Assembly (NCBI RefSeq): GCF_009900745.1
Contig: NZ_WXVU01000004.1
Location: 62,001-126,000, forward strand
DNA from: Chryseobacterium sp. c4a
Lineage (GTDB): Bacteria > Bacteroidota > Bacteroidia > Flavobacteriales > Weeksellaceae
Reading direction: 5' to 3'
DNA length: 64,000 nt
In this document: positions 57,382 through 64,000 of the stretch, in pieces
How the letters are laid out: every line of letters starts with the position of its first letter
Position numbering within the stretch: position 1 is the stretch's first letter
Notes under the pieces: generated by a model
What the model saw: only the letters and a program-made list of their open reading frames with translations
Told to the model about the DNA's origin: nothing
Database searches by the model: none
Translations under genes and position numbers: made by a program

Positions 57382-58113
57382 TTAAAGTTGTACTAATATT
57401 TTTTTCTTTTGCTCTGCAAATTCTTCATCAGTAATCAACCCGTTCTGCCTTAAACTGCCCAGCCTTTCCAAAATATCAAAAAGCGATGGCTCGTTATTAT
57501 TTTGGATGGGCTGAGATTCAGTCAGTTTTTTATCTTTAAAAAGCTTTATTTGTTCTTCTATTTTAGCTAAACACTTTTCAGGTTCATGAAGAACTTCTAA
57601 AAAGTTAAAAATATTTTCAGAAGTGGTTATTTTTATGTGATTAACTGGTTCAATTAAATCTACAGAAATTACTTCATCGTAATCAATTATTTCAGGAAGG
57701 CTAATCTTTGAATCTGCTCCCACAAACAAAAGTCTTCGCTCAGTTGCAAGCAAAACACCGGAATGATTGTTATATACTGCATTTGATGCATGTATAATAT
57801 TTTCATCATCCAAAAGAGCATTAAATAATTTCTTAATTGCTGGTTTCTGAGATAAATGAACAAAATATTTTCCCTCAAGCTGATCACTAAACTTTTCAAA
57901 CCTTATTCCTTTCGCCAGTAGTTCCTGAATTTGAAAAGAACTATAGTTTTGAAATGATCCGGTATGAAAAACATCCATAATTTTGAGGATATCACGTGTT
58001 TTTACACCACAGTTATTGCATAGATAAGTATTATCTGCCAACTCTTCTATTGCAGAAAAAAAGCCGGATACGTTTTTTAGTGGAACTAAACAACCTATAC
58101 AATTTACCATCAT
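57382..58113 (-). CDS. Zinc-ribbon/PH-like/SHOCT protein, paralogue 7
   Basis: 243 aa. The ribbon (C5, C8, C32, C35: CIGC...LCNNC) is followed by a long helical segment and a PH-like domain (~95-185; ALLDDENIIHASNAVYNNHSGVLLATERRLLFVGADSKISLPEIIDYDEVISVDLI). The SHOCT pair (~207-243; LFDILERLGSLRQNGLITDEEFAEQKKKILVQL) ends it. The gene starts 15 nt after hisS on the same strand, so it may be transcribed by read-through from hisS. No terminator is seen between them. Confidence 0.86.
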   Translation of the reverse strand: MMVNCIGCLVPLKNVSGFFSAIEELADNTYLCNNCGVKTRDILKIMDVFHTGSFQNYSSFQIQELLAKGIRFEKFSDQLEGKYFVHLSQKPAIKKLFNALLDDENIIHASNAVYNNHSGVLLATERRLLFVGADSKISLPEIIDYDEVISVDLIEPVNHIKITTSENIFNFLEVLHEPEKCLAKIEEQIKLFKDKKLTESQPIQNNNEPSLFDILERLGSLRQNGLITDEEFAEQKKKILVQL

Positions 58114-58128
58114 GAAGTTTTTATGTTT

Positions 58129-59496
58129 CTACCCTAAAAACTCATTCAAAGAAACAGTCTTCTGCTCTCCAGCTTCAAGGTCTTTAAAGGTAACTGTACC
58201 ATTTTTAATTTCTTCTTCGCCTAAGAAAACTAGGTTTTTAATTCCTTTTTTCTCAGCGTAAGTAAATTGCTTATTAATTTTGGCATTCTCGGGATATAGT
58301 TCTGCGGAAATTCCTTTTGCTCTCAACTGCATAATCAGTTTCAAAGCTTCTGTAGTTTCTTCGCCTCCGAAATTAGCGAAAAGGTATTCTATTTTAGAAG
58401 AAGCTTCTTCAGGGAAAAGGTTCAATTCTTCCATTACCAGATAAATTCTGTCTAGTCCGAATGAAATACCAATTCCAGGGATATTCTTCACTCCAAATAC
58501 TTCCGTAAGGTTGTCATATCTACCGCCGCCGCCAATAGAACCCATTGCTACCTCATCTGCTTTCACCTCGAAGATGGCTCCTGTATAATAATCAAGACCT
58601 CTTGCCAAAGTAATATTGAATACAAGATTTTGCATATCAACACCAAGATTCAGAGATTGTGTAAGAACAAATTCTAATTCTTCTACTCCTTTCAATCCAA
58701 TCTCATTGCCTGCGAATTTTTCTTTCAACTGAAGAAGGTTTTCCAGCGCATCATCAGACTGGCTGAATAAGAAATCTAGTTTATCAATTGATTCTTGAGC
58801 GATTTCTCTTTCTAATAATTCTTTAACTACGCCTTCTTTTCCAATTTTATCCAGCTTATCCAGAGCTACTGTAAAGTCGATCAGTTTATCAGTAATTCCT
58901 GCATATTCAGCTAATCCGGAAAGGATTTTTCTGTTATTCATGTGAATCGTCACAGGAACTTTCAGATCGGCAAATGATTTTAAGTATAATTGTACCAAAT
59001 CTACTTCCTGTAATAAGCTTTCACTTCCTACTACGTCTGCATCACACTGGTAAAATTCTCTGTATCTTCCTTTCTGAGGTCTGTCTGCTCTCCATACCGG
59101 CTGGATCTGGAAACGTTTGAATGGGAATGTCAATTTCCCATGATTCATGGCTACAAATCTTGCAAAAGGTACGGTAAGGTCATAACGAAGAGCTTTATCA
59201 GTTAAACTTTCTGAACTAAAAGGCTTTTCCAATGCTCTCTGAAAATCGTTAAGCATTTGATGTTTTTTATCATCTTTTGCCTCATTAATGCTTGAATTCA
59301 GAATTTTAAAAATCAAGCGATCACCTTCTTCTCCGTACTTTCCTGTTAGGGTAGAAAGATTTTCAAAGCTTGGTGTTTCCAATGGTTGAAATCCAAATAA
59401 TTCAAAATTATTCTGTAGAATATTGATGATATATTTTCTTCTGGAAACTTCCTGTGCCGTAAAATCTCTCGTTCCTTTTGCTAAACTTGGCTTCAT
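58129..59496 (-). CDS. hisS: Histidyl-tRNA synthetase
   Basis: 455 aa, class [27 protein letters not shown], the conserved [12 protein letters not shown] block and [19 protein letters not shown] identify it. [11 protein letters not shown] and GGGRYDNL complete the HisA/motif 3 region. A C-terminal anticodon-binding domain (~365-455; [32 protein letters not shown]) is intact. It charges tRNA-His. It is followed at 15 nt by the first array member of the PH/SHOCT family, and preceded by a -7 box at 59522-59529. Confidence 0.97.
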   Translation of the reverse strand: MKPSLAKGTRDFTAQEVSRRKYIINILQNNFELFGFQPLETPSFENLSTLTGKYGEEGDRLIFKILNSSINEAKDDKKHQMLNDFQRALEKPFSSESLTDKALRYDLTVPFARFVAMNHGKLTFPFKRFQIQPVWRADRPQKGRYREFYQCDADVVGSESLLQEVDLVQLYLKSFADLKVPVTIHMNNRKILSGLAEYAGITDKLIDFTVALDKLDKIGKEGVVKELLEREIAQESIDKLDFLFSQSDDALENLLQLKEKFAGNEIGLKGVEELEFVLTQSLNLGVDMQNLVFNITLARGLDYYTGAIFEVKADEVAMGSIGGGGRYDNLTEVFGVKNIPGIGISFGLDRIYLVMEELNLFPEEASSKIEYLFANFGGEETTEALKLIMQLRAKGISAELYPENAKINKQFTYAEKKGIKNLVFLGEEEIKNGTVTFKDLEAGEQKTVSLNEFLG

Positions 59497-59521
59497 TTAT
59501 TGTATGTCATTTTGATAGATA

Positions 59522-59529
59522 CAAAAGTA
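59522..59529 (-). promoter_or_regulatory. -7 promoter element of hisS
   Basis: On the minus strand, TACTTTTG fits TAnnTTTG, about 25 nt before the hisS ATG. The -33 TTG is too close to fit the usual spacing. Confidence 0.5.
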
Positions 59530-59596
59530 CGGAATTACAAGGACTTTACACAGTATAAAAATCTAAGGAAACCGGAATTAAAACAGATACAAACAT

Positions 59597-60139
59597 TTAG
59601 CTTATGTTTGGAATCGAAAAAAATGTTCCCTGTACCCAATCAGTGTTGCAGGTAACAGTAGCATACCCATTACTATTTACATTGAAGGTAAGGATATATG
59701 TTGATCCTCCTGCACTGATTCTTAAACTTGTAGCATTATTAGCAGTGACAGTTACATTTGGAGAAGATGATAATACTGTAAATCCAGAGCCTACTTCATA
59801 AAAAACAGAAAAGGTAAAATTAGTAGATGCCAGAGCCAATCTTCCGGTAAAGTCTAATTTTGTAGATTTTGCACCTACAAGAATGTTATTCCATGTCATA
59901 TGTCCTTTTGTAATCAATCCAGAAGAGTACATTGCATCAAGCGGGGTACTTCCCTGAATATTTCCATTAGCGTCTGAAGTAATCATTTTTGTTACATTTG
60001 GCGCAACCTGATTAGGAATTGTTCTTACTCGTAGTTCTCCATTCACATCCAATGATTTGGTTGGAGTTGTTGTATTGACACCTACCTGAGAATAGGCAGA
60101 AAGAGACAACAAAGTTGTCATCAAAAAGTAAAGTTTCAT
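59597..60139 (-). CDS. Secreted protein with VGVNTTTPTKSLDVNG repeat-type start
   Basis: 180 aa. A signal peptide (MKLYFLMTTLLSLSAYS) is followed by QVGVNTTTPTKSLDVNGELRVR, the small N-terminal module seen in many Flavobacteriia surface proteins, including phage tail-fibre-like ones. The remaining ~120 residues are Thr/Asn/Ser-rich beta sheet (SSGLITKGHMTWNN...TDWVQGTFFSIPNIS) without a recognised fold. It ends before the last strands of a T9SS tail, so the route to the surface is unclear. Function unknown. Confidence 0.75.
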   Translation of the reverse strand: MKLYFLMTTLLSLSAYSQVGVNTTTPTKSLDVNGELRVRTIPNQVAPNVTKMITSDANGNIQGSTPLDAMYSSGLITKGHMTWNNILVGAKSTKLDFTGRLALASTNFTFSVFYEVGSGFTVLSSSPNVTVTANNATSLRISAGGSTYILTFNVNSNGYATVTCNTDWVQGTFFSIPNIS

Positions 60140-60212
60140 TTGTGTGCTTTTTATATTTTAAATTAACGTATCATCAAATATGATGCCTGATTTTACTCAA
60201 ATCATCAACACA

Positions 60213-60248
60213 AAAAAACCGAAAAAAAAATAATTTTCTTCGGTTTTT
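60213..60248 (-). terminator. Terminator of the ssb-HRDC operon
   Basis: Stem AAAAACCG / CGGTTTTT with extended A/T pairing, T-run on the minus strand, 29 nt past the HRDC stop. Confidence 0.7.
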
Positions 60249-60276
60249 AAAATCAGATAATTATTATTCTAAAAAA

Positions 60277-60732
60277 TCAAACATTTTCAAGGATTTCAAG
60301 GATTTCCTCACCATAATTTTCAATTTTATGTTTTCCAAATCCTTTGATTTCCAGCAGCTCTTCTTTTTTGGCAGGCTTGTACTTAGCTACAGATATCAGC
60401 TCTTTATTGCTTGCGATGAAGTAGCTTGGCAAATTCTGTTCTCGGGCTTTTTCTGATCTCCAAAGTTTCAGAGCATCCAGAATCTTTTGTTCATCGGAAT
60501 TTAGCAAATCATTTTCTGCAGAATATTTAATAACCTTTGGTTCTTTTACTGTATTTTTCACCAATTTAGCTTCTTCGAAATACAGGATCACAGACCAATA
60601 ACATTCATCATTTACAAAAGCAGTTTCCACTTTTATAATCTCGTTTCCTTCCAGAAAATCATCCAGAGCTTTCTGATCTTTGTAGAGAAACTCCTCAGGA
60701 AGCCTGATCTTAAAAACTTTTACTTTCATCAT
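60277..60732 (-). CDS. HRDC domain protein
   Basis: 151 aa. The N-terminal ~70 residues (MMKVKVFKIRLPEEFLYKDQKALDDFLEGNEIIKVETAFVNDECYWSVILYFEE) are a small alpha/beta region common in Flavobacteriia before a C-terminal HRDC. The HRDC domain (~75-151) has ILDALKLWRSEKAREQNLPSYFIASNKELISVAKYKPAKKEELLEIKGFGKHKIENYGEEILEIL. HRDC domains bind DNA or RNA in RecQ helicases and RNase D, but there is no helicase or nuclease part here. It follows ssb at 13 nt, which supports a role with single-stranded nucleic acid. Confidence 0.88.
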   Translation of the reverse strand: MMKVKVFKIRLPEEFLYKDQKALDDFLEGNEIIKVETAFVNDECYWSVILYFEEAKLVKNTVKEPKVIKYSAENDLLNSDEQKILDALKLWRSEKAREQNLPSYFIASNKELISVAKYKPAKKEELLEIKGFGKHKIENYGEEILEILENV

Positions 60733-60745
60733 TTGAGTTTTAGAA

Positions 60746-61078
60746 TTATTTACCTCCTAACAAAAGGATCTCGTCTACTCTAATTTCCGTAATGTAACGC
60801 TTTACACCATCCTTATCGTCATAAGACCTGTATGTAAGCTTACCTTCAATCGCAATTTCTTTTCCTTTAGGGACATACTTTTCCATAATTTCTGCAACTT
60901 TCCCGAAAGCAATCAGATTGTGCCATTGCGTCTCTTCTACCTTTTCACCTTTAGCGTTTGTGTAATGATCGCTTGTAGCTAAAGATACGTTTGCTTTAAC
61001 ATTCCCGTTTTCGAAGTTTACCATTTCAACTTCTTTACCTGTGTAACCAATTAATGTTACTTTGTTTCTTAGTGACAT
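60746..61078 (-). CDS. ssb: Single-stranded DNA-binding protein
   Basis: 110 aa OB-fold protein. MSLRNKVTLIGYTGKEVEMVNFENGNVKANVSLATSDHYTNAKGEKVEETQWHNLIAFGKVAEIMEKYVPKGKEIAIEGKLTYRSYDDKDGVKRYITEIRVDEILLLG is a standard SSB core. The acidic C-terminal tail (usually DDDIPF) is absent, so it looks like a short or secondary SSB paralogue. It is first gene of a two-gene operon with the HRDC protein. Confidence 0.92.
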   Translation of the reverse strand: MSLRNKVTLIGYTGKEVEMVNFENGNVKANVSLATSDHYTNAKGEKVEETQWHNLIAFGKVAEIMEKYVPKGKEIAIEGKLTYRSYDDKDGVKRYITEIRVDEILLLGGK

Positions 61079-61405
61079 AACGTTTAGATTTTAATGATTA
61101 ATATTTCAGATAAGAGACGTTCACTGTTTTCTCAAATCTCTGTTGCAAAGTTGCAGATCTCACCAAAAGTCAGTCGGTTATAAACTATTTAAATTCGTTT
61201 GTAGTCGTTTGCGATCGGATAATGAAAATTAAAAAAGTGTTGGAATTTTCATTTTTCATGGTAAAAAATATTGGAATAGTTTTAAAATAAAAAGAAATAA
61301 TATGAACTCACTCAGGAAAAATAGATTTTATTTTTGTTGATAAAAATTTTAAAAACCTCTCTATTTTATACATTATTTTTTTGCAAATTTGTAAAAACAT
61401 CTAAC
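61079..61405. other. 327-nt divergent intergenic region, no repeats seen
   Basis: Divergent spacer between ssb (minus) and the XRE regulator (plus). AT-rich. I see no convincing TAnnTTTG box for either gene, only weak candidates near 61390 (plus) and 61160 (minus). The upstream codons of the XRE frame (61334-61405) code for a hydrophobic tail unlikely to be translated. Confidence 0.5.
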
Positions 61406-61762
61406 ATGCAAAAAGAAAAACTACGTACGGTAAGAAAGAGAAAAGGTTATACTCAACAGCAAGTTGCTGATGCTATTGCTACAGATGTTTCAAATTATAG
61501 CAGAAAAGAAAGCGGAACTGTAAAAATTATACAAGCTGAATGGGATAAACTGGCAAAGTTTCTTGAGGTGCCAGTGGAGGAAATTTATGAAGAGGAAGAA
61601 GTAAAAGTAGTTATTGAAAACCCTGTTTTTAATGATCATGCACAAGGTAATCTGGGGAGCAATAATACTATCAATAATGAACTAAGTATAGAAATCATTA
61701 AGAATCTACAGGAATACATTAGCTTGCTAAAAGAAGAAATCAATAAGCTGAAAAATAAATAG
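61406..61762 (+). CDS. XRE family helix-turn-helix regulator
   Basis: 118 aa from the ATG at 61406. The frame is open further upstream, but the preceding 24 codons give a hydrophobic, unconserved segment, whereas MQKEKLRTVRKRKGYTQQQVADAIATDVSNYSRKESGTVKI is the normal HTH_3 start. The HTH is at residues ~6-60. An acidic linker (EEIYEEEEVKVV) and a C-terminal helix with heptad leucines (IEIIKNLQEYISLLKEEINKLKNK, ~95-118) suggest coiled-coil dimerisation. The target is unknown. It is divergent from ssb. Confidence 0.87.
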   Translation: MQKEKLRTVRKRKGYTQQQVADAIATDVSNYSRKESGTVKIIQAEWDKLAKFLEVPVEEIYEEEEVKVVIENPVFNDHAQGNLGSNNTINNELSIEIIKNLQEYISLLKEEINKLKNK

Positions 61763-61827
61763 TAACCGACTTTCTTCAAACCATATATAAATCAGGATAG
61801 ATTATTTTCTATTCTGATTTTTTTTAC

Positions 61828-61866
61828 CCACGAATGCACGAATTCTTTTTATTCGTGCATTCGTGG
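61828..61866. repeat. Perfect 16-bp palindrome with 8-nt internal repeat
   Basis: CCACGAATGCACGAAT (61828-61843) and its exact complement (61851-61866) around a 7-nt T-rich loop. Each arm is itself an 8-nt tandem (CACGAATG, CACGAAT). It lies between the XRE and AraC genes. Confidence 0.85.
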
Positions 61867-61887
61867 CCATATTATTTAGATTTAAAT

Positions 61888-61895
61888 TATTTTTG
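61888..61895 (+). promoter_or_regulatory. -7 promoter element of the AraC regulator gene
   Basis: TATTTTTG fits TAnnTTTG and lies 28 nt before the ATG at 61924. This supports that start over the open frame that begins at 61834. Confidence 0.5.
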
Positions 61896-61923
61896 CAGTC
61901 TGTTCTATACAAAGAATGAGTTT

Positions 61924-62799
61924 ATGAAGAAGCTAGAAATTAAAAAGAATATTCAGAAGGAAGAAGATAAAAATCTTTCTTTTCGGGTTTTTGATTTAAC
62001 CAATGATTATTTGAAAGAGTATAAAAAGCCTCATAAAAAGGATCATTTTTTTATTATTGTTACTGAAGAGGGAACTTTACAGTTATACATTGAAGATAAA
62101 GTACATTTTTTGAAGCCTGGGAAAATTTCTGTGGTATTTCCGGAACAGGTTCATTTTATTTCTGATGCAAGTGATGATCTTAAAGGCAAAATCATTCTGT
62201 TTGAAGAAATCCTATTCTGTTCAGATATTTTGAAAAACGAATTGAGTACTTATAATGTCAATCTTTCTACTCAGCTTCATTGTACGGTTTTATCTTCAGA
62301 AGATTTTCAACAGAGTTTATACACGATCTCCAACATCAAAAAAATATATCAGGAACCTAGTCTGATCAAAAAAGAACAGGCAAGGTTTCAGATTAAAATT
62401 TTTCTATTGGGATTAATTGAATCTGTTCATGGGTTACATCCTATTTTGCATAAAGAAACAGCTGACAAACCTATTTATGTTCGTTTCAAGAAATTACTGA
62501 ATGAACATTACAAACAATACAGAACGGTTCAATATTATGCTGATGAATTGGCTATTACCACAAAAAAATTAAATTCAATTACTAAAAAACATTGCGGGGA
62601 AACGGCCATTCAAGCCATTCATAACCGGATTTTAATAGAAATTAAAAGACAATTGATGTTTTCAGATCTTTCTCATAAAGAAATTGCGTTTGATCTTGGC
62701 TTCAATTCTCCTTCTGCTCTCAACAAGTTTGTGAAAGCAAAATTGAAAGAAACACCTACAGCTCTTCAACAGGAATTGGCGCAAATGTATAACACATAA
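61924..62799 (+). CDS. AraC family transcriptional regulator
   Basis: 291 aa from the ATG at 61924. The earlier frame start would run through a promoter box and the palindrome. An N-terminal cupin-like sensor (~40-120; HFFIIVTEEGTLQLYIEDKVHFLKPGKISVVFPEQVHFI) is followed by a C-terminal AraC-type HTH pair (~195-291; VQYYADELAITTKKLNSITKKHCG and EIAFDLGFNSPSALNKFVKAKLKETPTAL). It is followed 67 nt later by the alcohol dehydrogenase gene in the same orientation, which it probably regulates. Inducer unknown. Confidence 0.9.
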   Translation: MKKLEIKKNIQKEEDKNLSFRVFDLTNDYLKEYKKPHKKDHFFIIVTEEGTLQLYIEDKVHFLKPGKISVVFPEQVHFISDASDDLKGKIILFEEILFCSDILKNELSTYNVNLSTQLHCTVLSSEDFQQSLYTISNIKKIYQEPSLIKKEQARFQIKIFLLGLIESVHGLHPILHKETADKPIYVRFKKLLNEHYKQYRTVQYYADELAITTKKLNSITKKHCGETAIQAIHNRILIEIKRQLMFSDLSHKEIAFDLGFNSPSALNKFVKAKLKETPTALQQELAQMYNT

Positions 62800-62834
62800 T
62801 CTTGTTTGTATAACACCATCCGTTTGGGCTTATC

Positions 62835-62842
62835 TAATTTTG
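62835..62842 (+). promoter_or_regulatory. -7 promoter element of the alcohol dehydrogenase gene
   Basis: TAATTTTG fits TAnnTTTG, 24 nt before the ATG. No consensus -33 TTG at the right spacing, so an activator such as the upstream AraC protein may be needed. Confidence 0.5.
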
Positions 62843-62866
62843 TCTCATTAAAATCAAACAAAAAAA

Positions 62867-64000
62867 ATGAGCAAATTATTTATTGCAGGAGAGGTTTTCC
62901 ATGGTGCCGGAAGTCTTTCAGAATTAGCAAATATTAAAGGTAAAAAAGCAGTAATTGTAACGGGAGGAAGCTCTATGAGAAAGAGCGGAACTCTTGACAA
63001 GGCTATTACTTACCTTACAGAAGCAGGAATCGAAACTCAGATTTTCGAAGGTGTAGAGGAAGATCCATCATCAGCAACGTGTCTGAAAGGAGCTGAAATC
63101 ATGAAGACATTTGAACCGGATTGGGTAATCGGATTAGGAGGTTGTTCTGCTATTGACGCTGCTAAAATCATGTGGGTATTTTATGAGTATCCCGATGCTG
63201 ATTTTGATGCTATGATTAAGCCTTTTACGGTTCCTGTTTTAAGAAACAAAGCAAAATTCATCGCGATTCCTTCTACAAGTGGTACCGGAACTGAAACCAC
63301 AGGCCTTGCTGTGATTACAGACAGAGAAAAAGGGGTAAAATATCCAATTGTGTCTTATGAATTAACACCGGATATTGCGATTGTAGATGGAGAAATCTGT
63401 GCTTCAATGCCTGCCCATGTAACCTCTAACACAGGTCTTGATGCATTAACACATTGTGTGGAAGCTTTTGTATCCAATATTGATAATAATATTGCGGATG
63501 CACTTTCCAAAGGTGGGCTTGAGATTGTTTTCAATAACTTAAAAGAAACTGTAGAAAATCCTAACAATATTACAGCACGTCAGAATATGCATGATGCGTC
63601 TTTTATGGCAGGATTGGCATTCAATAATGCATGGTTGGGAATTGTTCACTCATTGTCTCATCAGGTTGGAGCATTGTATGGAATTCCTCACGGAGCATCC
63701 AATGCTATTTTCCTTCCAAATGTTATCCGTTATAACGCCCAGGCTACGGAGCGTTATCCTGATTTAGCAAGAGTCATTGGTAAAGAAACGGCTGAAGATC
63801 TTGCTCAGGCTATTGAAACGCTACGTTCAGAGGTAAATAATCAATCAGCTATCAAAGAGTTTGGAATTTCAAGAGAAGATTGGGATAAAAATATTGATTA
63901 TATTACGGCCAATGCACTTGCAGATCCTTGTACTGGCTTCAATCCAAGAGTTCCTTCTTTAGATGAATTAAAGGCTATTTATAATGCTTGTTATGAAGGT
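62867..64000 (+). CDS. Iron-containing alcohol dehydrogenase (cut by window end)
   Basis: 378 residues are present, with no stop before the window edge. The family is 380-390 aa, so only a few residues should be missing. MSKLFIAGEVFHGAGSLSEL starts it and VIGLGGCSAIDAAKIMW is the nucleotide-binding region. IPSTSGTGTETTGLAVITD follows. Metal ligands are in TGLDALTHCVEAF and HSLSHQVGALYGIPHG. Type III Fe-dependent alcohol dehydrogenases interconvert alcohols and aldehydes with NAD(P)H. The actual substrate is unknown; an aldehyde detoxification or butanol-type role is possible. It is downstream of and possibly controlled by the AraC gene. Confidence 0.93.
   Translation, partial: MSKLFIAGEVFHGAGSLSELANIKGKKAVIVTGGSSMRKSGTLDKAITYLTEAGIETQIFEGVEEDPSSATCLKGAEIMKTFEPDWVIGLGGCSAIDAAKIMWVFYEYPDADFDAMIKPFTVPVLRNKAKFIAIPSTSGTGTETTGLAVITDREKGVKYPIVSYELTPDIAIVDGEICASMPAHVTSNTGLDALTHCVEAFVSNIDNNIADALSKGGLEIVFNNLKETVENPNNITARQNMHDASFMAGLAFNNAWLGIVHSLSHQVGALYGIPHGASNAIFLPNVIRYNAQATERYPDLARVIGKETAEDLAQAIETLRSEVNNQSAIKEFGISREDWDKNIDYITANALADPCTGFNPRVPSLDELKAIYNACYEG

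Noticed and set aside
50693..58113. PH/SHOCT array as a prophage or phage satellite
   Set aside because: No integrase, capsid, terminase, portal or tail genes in the region; hisS borders it and base composition looks like the surroundings.
61334..61405. 24-codon N-terminal extension of the XRE regulator
   Set aside because: Hydrophobic and unlike HTH regulators; the MQKEKLRTVRKRKG start is normal.
61834..61923. 30-codon N-terminal extension of the AraC regulator
   Set aside because: Runs through the palindrome and a promoter box; the ATG at 61924 fits the family.
1..64000. tRNA or rRNA genes
   Set aside because: No cloverleaf with TTCGA-type T-loop or rRNA-like sequence noticed in the intergenic spaces; a tRNAscan-SE run would settle it.

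Overview
The window reads as chromosome from a Flavobacteriia bacterium, most likely Chryseobacterium or a close relative in the Weeksellaceae. The DNA is AT-rich. Two proteins end in type IX secretion (T9SS) sorting tails. Shine-Dalgarno sequences are scarce. Many genes follow the Bacteroidota promoter form TTG, 19-20 nt, TAnnTTTG. The housekeeping proteins look flavobacterial. I see no rRNA, tRNA, CRISPR array, IS element or prophage.

Layout. 1-11 kb: outer-membrane barrel, PhoH ATPase, SAM hydroxide adenosyltransferase, a 2-oxoacid dehydrogenase E2, a serine hydrolase with a TPR tail, a T9SS cargo protein, a ClC exchanger and the ribosomal genes rpsF-rpsR-rplI. 11-16.4 kb: an AraC regulator divergent from a TolC/HlyD/MFS efflux operon. 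16.8-28.7 kb: aldehyde dehydrogenase, thioredoxin-like protein, lipid A-type acyltransferase, glycosyltransferase, DnaQ-like exonuclease, T9SS cargo, ApaG, the 2-oxoglutarate dehydrogenase pair (E1 then E2), an SRPBCC membrane protein and an outer-membrane barrel. 29.2-34.4 kb: a glycogen operon glgB-glgA-lipoprotein-glgC on the minus strand.

34.6-49.5 kb is the most interesting metabolic stretch. An esterase with a carbohydrate-binding-like N-terminus and an M17 aminopeptidase are followed by a six-gene set: ATP-grasp, alpha/beta hydrolase, second ATP-grasp, GCS2-type carboxylate-amine ligase, class I glutamine amidotransferase and a probable circularly permuted ATP-grasp. This looks like a pathway for an uncharacterised amide- or peptide-bonded metabolite. 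Next to it lies a complete cyanophycin cycle: synthetase cphA, divergent cyanophycinase, and an isoaspartyl peptidase. Sigma-54-like sites precede the cyanophycinase and a small YtxH-like protein.

49.9-58.1 kb holds seven diverged paralogues built from a PH-like domain and a C-terminal SHOCT helix hairpin. Five of them also carry an N-terminal four-cysteine zinc ribbon. They are interrupted by a GNAT gene with a leucine-rich-repeat remnant fused in frame behind its stop codon, and by an amidinotransferase on the opposite strand. 58.1-64 kb: hisS, a secreted protein, HRDC protein, ssb, an XRE regulator, an AraC regulator and an iron-type alcohol dehydrogenase cut by the window edge.

Across the window, intergenic spaces carry two kinds of unexplained repeat: degenerate tandem repeats with a strict 7-nt period but different words at each locus, and quasi-palindromes of several unrelated families. 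The heptad pattern recurs at about nine sites and is, with the amidoligase set and the PH/SHOCT array, the main thing worth following up.
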